A stretch of 64,000 bases of DNA from Brevibacterium casei CIP 102111. GTDB lineage: Bacteria > Actinomycetota > Actinomycetes > Actinomycetales > Brevibacteriaceae. Location: assembly GCF_900169275.1 (NCBI RefSeq), contig NZ_FXZC01000007.1, positions 112,517 to 176,516 of the forward strand, read 5' to 3'. The position numbers were made by a program, and so were the translations under genes. Positions 10,732 to 19,280 of this stretch are shown here, one piece after another (the stretch's first letter is position 1; every line of letters starts with the position of its first letter). The notes beneath the pieces are model-generated. The model was not told where the DNA came from. It saw nothing but the letters and a program-made list of their open reading frames with translations, and made no database searches.

Positions 10732-11460
10732 ATGACTGACAAGCTCGTCCTCCTTCCCGCCGTCGACGTCGCCGACGGCAAGGCCGTCCGCCTCGTCCAG
10801 GGCGAAGCCGGCACCGAGACCGACTACGGATCGCCCATCGACGCCGCCCACGACTTCGAGGAGCGCGGAGCCGAGTGGATCCACCTCGTCGACCTCGACG
10901 CCGCGTTCGGACGCGGATCGAACTCCGACCTCCTCAACCAGGTCGTCAAGGCCGTCGACATCAAGGTCGAGATCTCCGGGGGAATCCGCGACACCGAAAG
11001 CCTCGAACGGGCACTCGACACCGGAGCCGAACGTGTCAACATCGGCACCGCCGCGCTCGAGAACCCGGAGTGGACGGCGGAGATGATCGCCCGCTTCGGC
11101 GACCAGATCGCCGTCGGCCTCGACGTCCGCGGCCAGACGCTCTCGGCCAGGGGATGGACGAAGGACGGGGGAGACCTCTTCGAGGTCCTCGCCGGTCTCG
11201 AAGCCGCGAACTGCGCCCGCTACGTCGTCACCGACGTCCGCAAGGACGGCACCCTCCAGGGACCCAACCTCGAGCTCCTCGAATCCCTGACGACGCGCAC
11301 CGACAAGCCCATCACCGCCTCTGGTGGGGTCTCGAGCCTCGACGACCTCCGCAGCCTCCGCGCCCTCGTGCCCGCGGGGGTCGACTCCGCGATCGTCGGC
11401 AAGGCGCTCTACGCGGGCAAGTTCACCCTCGAAGAGGCGCTCGACGTCGCGGGACGCTGA
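10732..11460 (+). CDS. hisA: Phosphoribosyl isomerase HisA (PriA type)
   Basis: This (beta/alpha)8 isomerase converts ProFAR to PRFAR in histidine synthesis. In many actinobacteria the same enzyme (PriA) also replaces TrpF. The 242-residue protein has the first catalytic aspartate in [16 protein letters not shown], the phosphate-binding VEISGGIRD, the second aspartate in [14 protein letters not shown] and [15 protein letters not shown] lies 6 nt before the ATG at 10732; an upstream in-frame ATG at 10708 lacks a Shine-Dalgarno sequence. Whether it is bifunctional depends on the presence of trpF elsewhere. Confidence 0.93.
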   Translation: MTDKLVLLPAVDVADGKAVRLVQGEAGTETDYGSPIDAAHDFEERGAEWIHLVDLDAAFGRGSNSDLLNQVVKAVDIKVEISGGIRDTESLERALDTGAERVNIGTAALENPEWTAEMIARFGDQIAVGLDVRGQTLSARGWTKDGGDLFEVLAGLEAANCARYVVTDVRKDGTLQGPNLELLESLTTRTDKPITASGGVSSLDDLRSLRALVPAGVDSAIVGKALYAGKFTLEEALDVAGR

Positions 11461-11465
11461 ACCCG

Positions 11466-12212
11466 ATGCCCACCGATTCCGCCGGCCAGCCCTGGGAGGG
11501 CCGGAACCTCGCGCCCAACCCGTTCTCCGGTGACACCGGAGAGGCCGATGCGACCCTTCTGGCCGCGCTCGAAACGGCCGCGGAGTCACCGCTCGACCCG
11601 GCAGCCCACCAGGGCGTCGTCGCCGCCCTGGCCGGCGTCCGCCTCTATGCCCCGATCGTCCCGATCGCCGTCGACCACGGCGTCGGGGAGAACGGCCTCA
11701 TGGTCGACAACTCCTCGGACATGGCGATGGTCCGCCTCCAGGCCGAGGACGGACGCGAATGCACACCCGGATTCTCCGCGATCCCACCGCTGACGGCGTG
11801 GCATCCGGAGGCGAGGCCCGTGCCCATCGAGTCCGAACGTCTGGCGCTCGGGGCGATCGAGGCCGACTCCCAGCTCGTCGTCCTCGACCCCGGCACCGAC
11901 CGGTCGTTCCTCCTCCGCCGCCCCGCCCTCTTCGCCTTCGCCCAGGGTCGACCGTGGACTCCCGCGTGGGCCGATCCCACCGTCGCCGAGGCGGCCGTGG
12001 CCCTGGCCGGACGGTTCCCCTGGCTCGCCCGGATCAGCCTCAGCCCCGGCAGCGCGCGCGTCCATGTCGAGGGACCGGAACTCGGCATCCGCCTCGGCGT
12101 CACGGGTCAGGTCCCCGCCGAGGAGGTCGAACGGTTCCAGCAGGCGCTGGCCGCCGATCCGATCATCGTCGAACGCGCGGACTCCCTCGCCCTTCAGCTC
12201 ACCGCGGTCTGA
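11466..12212 (+). CDS. SseB family protein
   Basis: This 248-residue protein has an SseB N-terminal domain (about 25-155), recognisable from LLAALETAA ... VYAPI-type VRLYAPIVPI, the acidic stretch that follows, and FSAIPPLTAWHPEARPVPI. A gene of this family directly after hisA is common in actinobacteria. It starts 6 nt after the hisA stop, so it is probably in the his operon. Its function in these bacteria is not established. Confidence 0.78.
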   Translation: MPTDSAGQPWEGRNLAPNPFSGDTGEADATLLAALETAAESPLDPAAHQGVVAALAGVRLYAPIVPIAVDHGVGENGLMVDNSSDMAMVRLQAEDGRECTPGFSAIPPLTAWHPEARPVPIESERLALGAIEADSQLVVLDPGTDRSFLLRRPALFAFAQGRPWTPAWADPTVAEAAVALAGRFPWLARISLSPGSARVHVEGPELGIRLGVTGQVPAEEVERFQQALAADPIIVERADSLALQLTAV

Positions 12213-12287
12213 GTCCACCCCTCTGAGGCCGCCCCGGAAGACCACCCTCTGTGACGGGTCATGGGTGTGCGTGTGACCGGCGTCTCC

Positions 12288-12293
12288 TATGCT
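12288..12293 (+). promoter_or_regulatory. Possible -10 box (TATGCT) for the amidohydrolase gene
   Basis: TATGCT ends 8 nt before the ATG at 12302. No Shine-Dalgarno sequence is seen, so the message may be leaderless or nearly so. The spacing is slightly longer than in the other examples here. Confidence 0.35.
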
Positions 12294-12301
12294 TGTGAGC
12301 C

Positions 12302-13648
12302 ATGAGCGCACCCAGAGACCTCGGCCGTGCCACGGTCCCCGATGAGAGCTACCTCGACCACATCGCCGCGGAGACCCGGGCACGAGCGGACAACGCCGCC
12401 GAGTGGACCTCGGAGTTCACCGGCGCCCCGACCACCAGCACAGATGCCATCGCCACCGCCCTCACCGGTGCCGGGGACGAGATCACCGGGCTCCTCCACC
12501 GCATCCACGAGCTCGCCGAGACCGCCTACGAGGAGGTCGAGTCCGTCGCAGCGATCGCCGCGGTGCTCGAATCCCGGGGCATCGCCGTCGAGACCGGGCT
12601 CTACGGCGTCGAGACGACGCTCACGGCGACGACCGGCAACGGGAACGGCCGGACGATCGCGATCCTCGCCGAGTACGACGCCCTGCCGGAGATCGGCCAC
12701 GCGTGCGGGCACAACCTCATCGCCGCGGCCGGAGTCGGGGCCTTCCTCGCCCTCGACGAGCTCTACCGGAAGAACCCGGAGGCGGTGCCGGGCACGGTCG
12801 TCCTCCTCGGCACCCCCGCCGAGGAGGGGCACTCGGGCAAGGAGGTCATGGCCCGGGCCGGTGCCTTCGACGGCATCGACGCGGCGATCATGGTCCACGG
12901 GTACGGCTACGACTGCGCCGATCAGGTGTGGTTGGGCAGGCGCCTGCTCGAGGTCACCTACTCCGGGGCCGCCGCGCACGCCTCGGCGCAGCCCTTCATG
13001 GGACGCAACGCGCTCGACGCCGCGACCCTCTTCTACCAGGGACTCGGGCTCATGCGCCAGCAGATGCCGCCGATCTCCCGCCTCCACGCCGTCATCGCCG
13101 ACGGCGGCACCCGGCCGTCGATCATCACGGAGACGGCGACCGTCCAGTGCTATGTGCGCTCGAAGTACCCGGAGACGCTCAAGGAGCTTTCGCAGCGGGT
13201 CGAGGATGCGGCGAAGGGGGCGGCGCTCATGACCGGCACCGGCGTCGAGATCACCTGGGACGAACACCCGCCGTCGCTGCCGGTGCGGACGAACTCCGCG
13301 CTGACAAAGCGGTGGGCGCTCCACGAGATCGCGCAGGGGAGGACCCCGCTGCCCGGGGGCGTCCTCGACGAGTCGATCGCCGCCTCGACGGACTTCGGCA
13401 ACGTCTCCTACCGGATCCCGGGCATCCACCCGCTCATCAGGACCGCGGACTCCGAGACCGCCCTGCACACCAGGGAATTCGCGGCCGCGGCGATCACCCC
13501 CGAAGCTGAGGCCGCGGCCCACGACGCCGCCTACGGGCTCGCGTGCACGGCGCTGGACTACCTCGTCGACGATGACCTCGCCGCCGAGGTCGACACCGAG
13601 TTCGCCCGCGCCGGCGGCGCCATCGACGTCGAGAACTACTTCGCCTAG
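12302..13648 (+). CDS. M20 family amidohydrolase, AbgB/peptidase M20D-like
   Basis: This 448-residue zinc-type amidohydrolase has the M20 metal motifs: AEYDALPEIGHACGHNLIAAAGVGA (about 121-145), TPAEEGHSGKE (about 175-185) and a late ASTDFGNVSY. The GHACGHN form is typical of the M20D/AbgB group, whose E. coli member splits p-aminobenzoyl-glutamate. The next gene, 20 nt downstream, encodes an AbgT-like transporter, so the pair probably imports and hydrolyses p-aminobenzoyl-glutamate or another N-acylated amino acid. The substrate is inferred. Confidence 0.85.
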   Translation: MSAPRDLGRATVPDESYLDHIAAETRARADNAAEWTSEFTGAPTTSTDAIATALTGAGDEITGLLHRIHELAETAYEEVESVAAIAAVLESRGIAVETGLYGVETTLTATTGNGNGRTIAILAEYDALPEIGHACGHNLIAAAGVGAFLALDELYRKNPEAVPGTVVLLGTPAEEGHSGKEVMARAGAFDGIDAAIMVHGYGYDCADQVWLGRRLLEVTYSGAAAHASAQPFMGRNALDAATLFYQGLGLMRQQMPPISRLHAVIADGGTRPSIITETATVQCYVRSKYPETLKELSQRVEDAAKGAALMTGTGVEITWDEHPPSLPVRTNSALTKRWALHEIAQGRTPLPGGVLDESIAASTDFGNVSYRIPGIHPLIRTADSETALHTREFAAAAITPEAEAAAHDAAYGLACTALDYLVDDDLAAEVDTEFARAGGAIDVENYFA

Positions 13649-13668
13649 CCACGAGAGAAAGCAGAGCC

Positions 13669-15312
13669 ATGTCAGCGCAGACACCAGCCAAGGTCGGCTT
13701 CGGCCAGCGCCTCCTCGACGGGATCGAACGCATCGGCAACAAACTGCCCGAACCGTTCACCCTCTTCCTCGGACTCTTCCTCATCACCGGCGCGATCTCG
13801 ACGGCGATGGCGATCGCAGGAGTCTCCGTCGCCATTCCCGGCAGCGACGAGATCGTCACCATCAAGGGTCTCTTCACCGGTGAGGGCATGGCCTGGCTGA
13901 CGACGACGATGGGGGAGAACTACATCGGGTTCCCACCACTGGCCACGGTCCTGCCGATCCTGCTCGCCGTCGGGGTCGCCGAGAAGTCGGGTATGCTCGC
14001 CGCGGCCGTGCGGGTCGCGTTCGGATCGAGCCCGCGCTGGCTGCTGCCCTACGCTGTCGGGTTCGTCGGCGTCGTCGGGTCGATCATGGCCGACTCGGCG
14101 TTCATCATCATCCCGCCGCTCGCCGCCCTCGTCTTCAAGGCCGCCGGCCGGCACCCGATGGCCGGTCTCATCGGAGGGTTCGCAGCCACCGGTGCCGGTT
14201 ACTCGACATCGATCGTGCCGACCAGCCTCGACGCGCTCTTCGCCGGCATCACCACCTCGGTGATGGAGACCCTGCCGGGCATCGAGTACCAGGCGGTCAA
14301 CCCGGTCTCGAACTACTACTTCAACATCGTCGCCTCGATCATGCTCGCGATCATCGCCGGGTTCATCATCGACAAGCTCATCGAACCGAACATGGTCCGC
14401 AAGGGCGTGCCGCGTGACTACGTCGACGCGACGACGCAGGGCCTGGACAAGAAGTACCAGGCCACGGACGTCGACTACAGCGAGAACTCCGTGAGCGCCG
14501 AGGAGATCGAAGCCGCACAGAAGGAAGTCTCCCCGACGCTCGAACCCGCCGAGAAACGCGGCCTGCTCTGGGCGCTGCTCTCCGCGCTCGCCCTGACTGC
14601 GGTCATCCTCGTCTCCGTGCTCATCCCGGACTCGCCGTGGCGCAACGAGGAGGGCGGATTCCTCCCGAAGTCGCCGCTGCTGTCCTCGATCGTCTTCATC
14701 GTCTTCGCATACTTCATGCTCATGGGCGTCGTCTACGGCATCGTCGTCGGCACGATCCGGTCGATGAACGACGTCGTGCGGATGATGGCCCAGTCGATCA
14801 TCGACATGATGTCCTTCCTCATCCTCGCGTTCATCCTCGGCCAGTTCATCGCCCTGTTCAACTGGACGGGAATCGGGTCGTGGATCGCCGTCGCCGGTGC
14901 CTCCGGACTCGAGGCGATCGGACTGACCGGGTTCGCCGCGATCATCGGCTTCATGCTGCTCGCGAGCGTGCTCAACCTCTTCATCGTCTCCGGCTCATCG
15001 ATGTGGACGCTCATGGCCGCGGTCTTCGTCCCGCTCTTCGCACTCCTCGGCTACGAACCGGCGTTCATCCAGGCCGCGTTCCGCGTCGGCGACTCCGCGA
15101 CGCAGGTGATCACCCCGCTCAACCCGTACATGATCGTCCTCCTCGGTCTCGTCCGCCGCTACGAGCCGAACGCGGGCCTCGGCACCGTGATCTCCCGGAT
15201 GTTCCCGTTCGTCATCCCGTTCTGGCTCGCGTGGGCGGCGCTGCTCGCGCTCTGGTACTTCCTCGACCTGCCGCTCGGTCCCGGCAACGGGATCTTCCTC
15301 AACCAGAGCTGA
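13669..15312 (+). CDS. AbgT family transporter
   Basis: This 547-residue membrane protein of about 11-13 helices belongs to the AbgT family (p-aminobenzoyl-glutamate importers; some members export sulfonamides). Family features include ERIGNKLPEPFTLFLGLFLI at the N-terminus, FVGVVGSIMADSAFIIIPPLAALVF, a Gly-rich AGLIGGFAATGAGYSTSI and SGSSMWTLMAAVFVPLF near residue 440. A long charged cytoplasmic loop lies at about 245-295. GAGAAAG lies upstream of the ATG. It is co-directional with the amidohydrolase gene, and the two probably form one operon. Confidence 0.9.
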   Translation: MSAQTPAKVGFGQRLLDGIERIGNKLPEPFTLFLGLFLITGAISTAMAIAGVSVAIPGSDEIVTIKGLFTGEGMAWLTTTMGENYIGFPPLATVLPILLAVGVAEKSGMLAAAVRVAFGSSPRWLLPYAVGFVGVVGSIMADSAFIIIPPLAALVFKAAGRHPMAGLIGGFAATGAGYSTSIVPTSLDALFAGITTSVMETLPGIEYQAVNPVSNYYFNIVASIMLAIIAGFIIDKLIEPNMVRKGVPRDYVDATTQGLDKKYQATDVDYSENSVSAEEIEAAQKEVSPTLEPAEKRGLLWALLSALALTAVILVSVLIPDSPWRNEEGGFLPKSPLLSSIVFIVFAYFMLMGVVYGIVVGTIRSMNDVVRMMAQSIIDMMSFLILAFILGQFIALFNWTGIGSWIAVAGASGLEAIGLTGFAAIIGFMLLASVLNLFIVSGSSMWTLMAAVFVPLFALLGYEPAFIQAAFRVGDSATQVITPLNPYMIVLLGLVRRYEPNAGLGTVISRMFPFVIPFWLAWAALLALWYFLDLPLGPGNGIFLNQS

Positions 15313-15330
15313 GGACGATCAGGTTCCCTC

Positions 15331-15461
15331 GCCGAGGTGGGGGGACGGTTCCGTGTGTGCGCCCGCCGAGGTGGGGACGCGGTTCCGTGGGTACATCCGC
15401 CGAGGTGGTGGCCCATAACCGGGGCATGCCCGCCGAGGTGGGGCTGCGGTTCCGCGATCAC
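15331..15461. repeat. Four imperfect tandem copies with a 33-34 bp period
   Basis: GCCGAGGTGG begins copies at 15331, 15365, 15399 and 15432, giving periods of 34, 34 and 33. Copies 1, 2 and 4 continue with a run of G and GGTTCCG; copy 3 has diverged. The array fills the gap between two convergent genes and runs into the stop codon of the gene on the minus strand. Confidence 0.75.
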
Positions 15462-16501
15462 CGGAGCATCGCGTCGATGCCGGCTCGCCAGTCGGCATCA
15501 GCGTCTCCTGAATCGATGAGGCACGGGCGGCGCCAGATCGGGGCGAGCTCGGCGAGTTCGAACATCGACCGGTCGAACCAACCGGCTGCCCGAACGACGG
15601 CGTGGGGGAGAGCGATCGGCTTCCGGTAGGTCGAGCCGAGCACGTCATGGGCGTAGGCGGTGACCTCGGCGAGCGTCGGATTCGCGCTCGGGGCGATGAC
15701 GAGCCGGTGGCTCCCCGCATGGCGCTGTTCGGCCGCGCTGAGATCGGTTGCTGCGTCGATCATCGTCGCCGCCATGTCGTCGATGACCGTGATCCCGTGG
15801 GGCACATCGGTGCGTGCCGGAACGACTGCCCAGCGGCCTGCGGTGATGCGACCGGTGATGCAGAGGCGGACCACCGAGCTCGTCGGTGAGGCCGTTGCGC
15901 CGATGAGGTCCCCGGCGAGCACACTCACCACCTGCGCGGGATGGGCAGAGCGAGCCACGAGCAGTTGCTGACGAATCCGCCCCTTCTCCTCGACGGGCGC
16001 GAACTCCGCATCTGCCGTGATCGGCGTGGTCAGACCGGCGAAGGCATAGACGGACTCGGGGAAGACGACAGCGATGCCGAGCTGGGCGGCAGCGTCGAGG
16101 ATCGAGGCTTCGAGTCCTGGCAGGATTCTCGCCCAGACTCGCGAGTCATAGGCGGTGTGGACACACGCGAATATCGCCTCCGCGCCGACCTCCTCCGCGG
16201 CCTGGCGGACAGCTTCGGCTGATGACGCGTCACCTTGAGACCACGTGATCCCACCGCGGGCGGTCGCCACGGGGTCGGTGCCGGGCACCGTCTCGGAGCC
16301 AGCGGCTGGACGGGCGTGCTCGGTGCCATGCTGAGGCGCAAGTGAGTCGATTCCGGCGCGGTGAGCGATCGCTGTGTCGGTGACTGCTAATCCGTCGGGT
16401 CGCGACCGAGTCATGACGTGAACGTCGGTGCCGACGGCCGCGAGGTCAAGGGCGATCTGAGTGCCGATCTGACCGAAGCCGAGGACGAGTGCTGAGCGCA
16501 T
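15458..16501 (-). CDS. NAD(P)-binding epimerase/dehydratase-like protein
   Basis: This 347-residue Rossmann-fold protein starts with a strong dinucleotide site, VLGFGQIGTQIALDLAAVG. Its middle (about 115-165) resembles the extended SDR/NmrA families: AIFACVHTAYDSRVW and VVFPESVYAFAG. No YxxxK is clear, so it may be an atypical SDR or a non-catalytic sensor. GAAGGGG lies before the ATG. It is divergent from a TetR regulator, and two copies of the operator palindrome lie between them, so it is probably the regulated target. Confidence 0.7.
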   Translation of the reverse strand: MRSALVLGFGQIGTQIALDLAAVGTDVHVMTRSRPDGLAVTDTAIAHRAGIDSLAPQHGTEHARPAAGSETVPGTDPVATARGGITWSQGDASSAEAVRQAAEEVGAEAIFACVHTAYDSRVWARILPGLEASILDAAAQLGIAVVFPESVYAFAGLTTPITADAEFAPVEEKGRIRQQLLVARSAHPAQVVSVLAGDLIGATASPTSSVVRLCITGRITAGRWAVVPARTDVPHGITVIDDMAATMIDAATDLSAAEQRHAGSHRLVIAPSANPTLAEVTAYAHDVLGSTYRKPIALPHAVVRAAGWFDRSMFELAELAPIWRRPCLIDSGDADADWRAGIDAMLR

Positions 16502-16536
16502 GAGTAAACCCCTTCGAGAATGAGCAGAGGAAAAGT

Positions 16537-16550
16537 GTGAGCACTGCTCT
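16537..16550. promoter_or_regulatory. Operator copy 1, GTGAGCACTGCTCT
   Basis: This contains GAGCACTGCTC, an 11-bp palindrome around a central base. An inverted copy lies at 16595-16608. It is 36 nt upstream of the minus-strand gene and probably binds the TetR-family protein encoded at 16646. Confidence 0.7.
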
Positions 16551-16594
16551 CTGTGTTGGCGCTTCGAGCGTAGCGCGGCCAGACCGCCGAAACA

Positions 16595-16608
16595 AGAGCA
16601 GTGCTCAC
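16595..16608. promoter_or_regulatory. Operator copy 2, AGAGCAGTGCTCAC
   Basis: This is the exact reverse complement of the copy at 16537-16550. It lies 26 nt before the proposed -10 box (TACGAT, 16634-16639) of the regulator gene, near its -35 region. The arrangement predicts repression of both divergent promoters. Confidence 0.7.
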
Positions 16609-16645
16609 TTTTACCTCGTATGCTCTCTCGATCTACGATGAGGGC

Positions 16646-17419
16646 ATGAGCGACGAGGCGACGAAGACACCGCGACAGCGGGCGCGCGAGGAGACGGAGG
16701 CGCGGATCGTTGAGATCGGCAACCGGATGCTCGACGAATCCGGTGTCGAGGCGTTGTCGCTGCGAGCGGTCGCTCGTGAGCTCGGGATCGTCTCGAGTGC
16801 GGTCTACCGGTATGTCAAGACCCGCGACGAACTGCTCACCATCCTCATCGCCGACGCGTTCACATCGCTGGCCGATGCCGTCGATGCGGCGCTCGAGCAG
16901 GACCGTTCAGTCGCATCGCTGGGGCTGGCGATGCTCGCATGGTCTCGTGAGCACCCGCAGCGCTGGGCGCTCATCTACGGCACCCCGATAGCTGCCTACT
17001 CTGCTCCGCGTGAGGTCACCGTTGAACCGGGCACCCGCGTTATGGTCACGCTCATCCGCCTCGTCGCCGATCTGCGGGCGAGGGCGCTGGCTTTCGAAGA
17101 TCGCGCGGCACGGGAAGCGGCCGACGGTGATGGCCGCAGGTCACCATGGGACGGGGTCGTTCCGCCGACGGCAGGCGATGGTGCGACCGCGCAGCCGGCG
17201 CCGCCTGAGGCGCAGGCGAATCAGGGCCTCGCCCGTCTTGCCGAGGAGATCCGCACGCTCGGCATCGACGTCCACCCGGAGGCCACCTCGGCGGCGATCA
17301 CCGTCTGGGTCGCGATCATCGGTCTCATCAGCTCACTGCGCTTCGGGCAGTTCGGGCCCGGATTCGACGATGTCGAGGACGCGCTCATGACCTCGGTCGT
17401 CCGCCAGCTCGGGTGGTGA
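16646..17419 (+). CDS. TetR/AcrR family transcriptional regulator
   Basis: This 257-residue repressor has an N-terminal TetR helix-turn-helix (about 12-58: RIVEIGNRMLDESGVEALSLRAVAR and SSAVYRYVKTRDELLTILI) and a C-terminal ligand domain of the TetR_C WHG type, with an inserted Gly/Pro-rich loop near 160-190. The ATG at 16646 is preferred over an upstream in-frame start at 16601 because TACGAT ends 6 nt before it (leaderless pattern) and because 16601 lies inside the operator. It probably represses itself and the divergent NAD(P)-binding protein gene. Confidence 0.88.
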   Translation: MSDEATKTPRQRAREETEARIVEIGNRMLDESGVEALSLRAVARELGIVSSAVYRYVKTRDELLTILIADAFTSLADAVDAALEQDRSVASLGLAMLAWSREHPQRWALIYGTPIAAYSAPREVTVEPGTRVMVTLIRLVADLRARALAFEDRAAREAADGDGRRSPWDGVVPPTAGDGATAQPAPPEAQANQGLARLAEEIRTLGIDVHPEATSAAITVWVAIIGLISSLRFGQFGPGFDDVEDALMTSVVRQLGW

Positions 17420-17457
17420 GGGAACCGTCGCCCTGAATTCTCACCATGAATGCCGAA

Positions 17458-17484
17458 CGGCCCCTGCCGAACTGGCAGGGGCCG
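17458..17484. terminator. Bidirectional terminator hairpin
   Basis: CGGCCCCTGCC (17458-17468) pairs with 17474-17484 over 11 bp around a 5-nt loop. It lies between the convergent TetR and DUF1844 genes and can serve both. No long T-run follows. Confidence 0.75.
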
Positions 17485-17526
17485 CACTCACGCTGAGGAC
17501 GTCAGTCCTCGAACGACGCTGAGCGA

Positions 17527-17898
17527 TCAGCGGACGGGGCCGGTGAACTTCTCTCCGGGGCCCTGACCGGGCTCGTCGGGGATCGTCGAGGCCTCGCGGA
17601 AGGCGAGCTGCAGGCTGCGCAGGCCGTCGCGCAGGGGGCGGGCATGGTGGTCGCCGATGACGGTGGCGGCACCGGTGACGAGGCCGGCAAGGGCGGTGAT
17701 GAGTTTGCGCGCCTCGTCGAGGTCGATGAGGTCGGCGGCCGACTGCTCGGGTGTGTCCTCGGCGAGGCCGAGGTTGACGGCGGCGGCGGACATGAGATGG
17801 ACGGCCGTGGAGGTGATGATCTCGACGGCGGGCACCTCGGCGATGTCGCGCGTGACGTCGGCGACCGCCTCGGCGGTGTTGGGGTCTTCAGAGGTCAT
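17527..17898 (-). CDS. DUF1844 domain-containing protein
   Basis: This 123-residue helical protein matches the DUF1844 pattern: VPAVEIITSTAVHLMSAAAVNLGL (about 22-45), then DLDEARKLITALAGLV. Genes of this family next to infC are a conserved actinobacterial arrangement, here divergent from infC. The start at 17898 (MTSEDPN) is chosen because the upstream part of the open frame overlaps the infC promoter region and is not conserved in style. The function is unknown. Confidence 0.82.
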   Translation of the reverse strand: MTSEDPNTAEAVADVTRDIAEVPAVEIITSTAVHLMSAAAVNLGLAEDTPEQSAADLIDLDEARKLITALAGLVTGAATVIGDHHARPLRDGLRSLQLAFREASTIPDEPGQGPGEKFTGPVR

Positions 17899-17973
17899 GG
17901 GACTAGCTTCCCACAACTGCGGAGCCGGGACCGCGGGAAGGGGGCGCGATGTGCGAAGAGTCATGAACCGTAG

Positions 17974-17988
17974 TACACTGGGTACGGT
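17974..17988 (+). promoter_or_regulatory. Possible -10 region for the infC operon
   Basis: TACACT (17974-17979) and TACGGT (17983-17988) are both plausible -10 hexamers. Either would give a leader of about 230 nt before infC. No clear -35 sequence was identified. Confidence 0.35.
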
Positions 17989-17989
17989 G

Positions 17990-18224
17990 CGAAGCGGAGT
18001 CTGACTCCCACCTGGATCGCGACGAGCGATCGGGTCCGAAGATCTACTGTACGTCTGACCTCGGCGGAAGCTGGGATCGATGGCAGAGGATCGAGGTGTA
18101 TTCACGGAAGATCTCACGGTCTCGATGACCGCAGTGATCGTGTGTGCAGGCTCCCTTGGCATTCGTGTCGATGGGAGCCTTTTTCATTGCCACGACACCA
18201 TTTGAGCTAAAAAGGAGTGAACAC
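17990..18224 (+). promoter_or_regulatory. Structured 5' leader of infC-rpmI-rplT
   Basis: The leader has a hairpin GATCGC-N5-GCGATC near 18017-18033 and a terminator-like hairpin near its end (18148-18184). Regulated leaders on infC-rpmI-rplT operons, controlled by ribosomal protein L20 or IF-3, are known in other bacteria. A 26-codon open frame (ATG at 18125, stop at 18203) runs through the terminator but lacks a well-spaced Shine-Dalgarno sequence. Confidence 0.55.
18148..18184 (+). terminator. Intrinsic terminator/attenuator 40 nt before infC
   Basis: AGGCTCCC (18148-18155) pairs perfectly with GGGAGCCT (18173-18180) around a 17-nt loop and runs into five T (18180-18184). A canonical T-run terminator is unusual in this G+C-rich sequence. 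Its place between promoter and infC suggests attenuation. Confidence 0.7.
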
Positions 18225-18851
18225 ATCAGCGAGACGCGCATCAATGACCGGATTCGGGTTCCCGAGGTCCGGTTGGTCGGACCCAATGGTGAACAGGTTG
18301 GTATCGTTGCCATTCGCAAGGCACTCGATCTCGCCCGAGAGGCAGATCTCGACCTCGTCGAGGTTGCCCCGCAGGCGAAACCCCCCGTGGCCAAGCTCAT
18401 GGACTACGGGAAGTACAAGTACGAATCTGCCCAGAAGGCCAGGGAAGCCCGGAAGAACCAGGCGAACACTGCGCTCAAGGAGATCCGCTTCCGTCTCAAG
18501 ATCGACGAACACGATTACGAGACGAAGAAGGGCCACGTGACGCGGTTCCTGTCCGGCGGTGACAAGGTCAAGGTCATGATCATGTTCCGCGGACGCGAAC
18601 AGTCGCGCCCCGAGATGGGCATCAAACTGCTCAACCGTCTGGCCGAAGATGTGTCGGACCTCGGCACCGTCGAGTCCGCACCCAGGGTCGACGGACGCAA
18701 CATGGTGATGGTCATCGCTCCTCACAAGTCCAAATCCGACGCCAAGGCGGAGGCTCGCAAGGCATCGTCCGATGCCAAGGGCCGCGGCGCCGAGGTGAAG
18801 TCCCGACGTGATCGAGTCGCTGCGGAGAAGAACGCAGCGCCCGAGGCGTGA
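18225..18851 (+). CDS. infC: Translation initiation factor IF-3 (probable AUC start)
   Basis: IF-3 binds the 30S subunit and proofreads the start codon. The protein begins [26 protein letters not shown], the conserved actinobacterial N-terminus, followed by the linker [17 protein letters not shown] (about 70-86) and the C-terminal domain, and ends in an Ala/Lys-rich tail. A strong AGGAG (18213-18217) lies 7 nt before ATC at 18225. The in-frame upstream starts lie in the terminator hairpin and would add about 17-27 unconserved residues. A rare start codon is a known feature of infC elsewhere and allows autoregulation. The length from ATC is 208 residues. Confidence 0.9.
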   Translation: MSETRINDRIRVPEVRLVGPNGEQVGIVAIRKALDLAREADLDLVEVAPQAKPPVAKLMDYGKYKYESAQKAREARKNQANTALKEIRFRLKIDEHDYETKKGHVTRFLSGGDKVKVMIMFRGREQSRPEMGIKLLNRLAEDVSDLGTVESAPRVDGRNMVMVIAPHKSKSDAKAEARKASSDAKGRGAEVKSRRDRVAAEKNAAPEA

Positions 18852-18948
18852 GAAACAGGTAACGAATCGCCGGATCCGAGTGGTCCGGCGGGTGAAGTAG
18901 TTGTGGGCGCTCCGGTGCTCGCAACGAAATGCAAAGGAGAACGGCACG

Positions 18949-19155
18949 ATGCCGAAGCAGAAGACGAACAGCGGCGCCAAGAAGCGCATGCGCGTGACTG
19001 GCAGTGGCAAGATCATGCGTGAAGGCGTGAACAACCAGCACAAGTTCGAGGGCAAGTCCTCGAGCCGCAAGCGTCGAGTTGGTACGGACCAGGTCCTCAC
19101 CGGCGGCGATCGCGCCAAGGCCCGCAAGCTTCTGGGCAAGCTCAAGGGCAAGTGA
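18949..19155 (+). CDS. rpmI: 50S ribosomal protein L35
   Basis: This 68-residue basic protein has the L35 signature MPKQKTNSGAKKRMRVTGSGKI and ends in KLLGKLKGK. AAAGGAG lies 9 nt before the ATG at 18949. It is the second gene of the infC operon, 97 nt after infC. Confidence 0.96.
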   Translation: MPKQKTNSGAKKRMRVTGSGKIMREGVNNQHKFEGKSSSRKRRVGTDQVLTGGDRAKARKLLGKLKGK

Positions 19156-19280
19156 CCCGCAGGGGCCGCGCGACCGACCAGGTCGCAGCGACCCGCCGGT
19201 CCACGGCTCCCACGAGCCGATCCCCACAGCTTGAACCAGACTCCGGCTCAGCCGGACGAAACGAATCAAAGGAGTAACAC

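Noticed and set aside
15331..15461. CRISPR array
   Set aside because: The units are contiguous imperfect repeats without unique spacers of constant length, and no cas genes are present.
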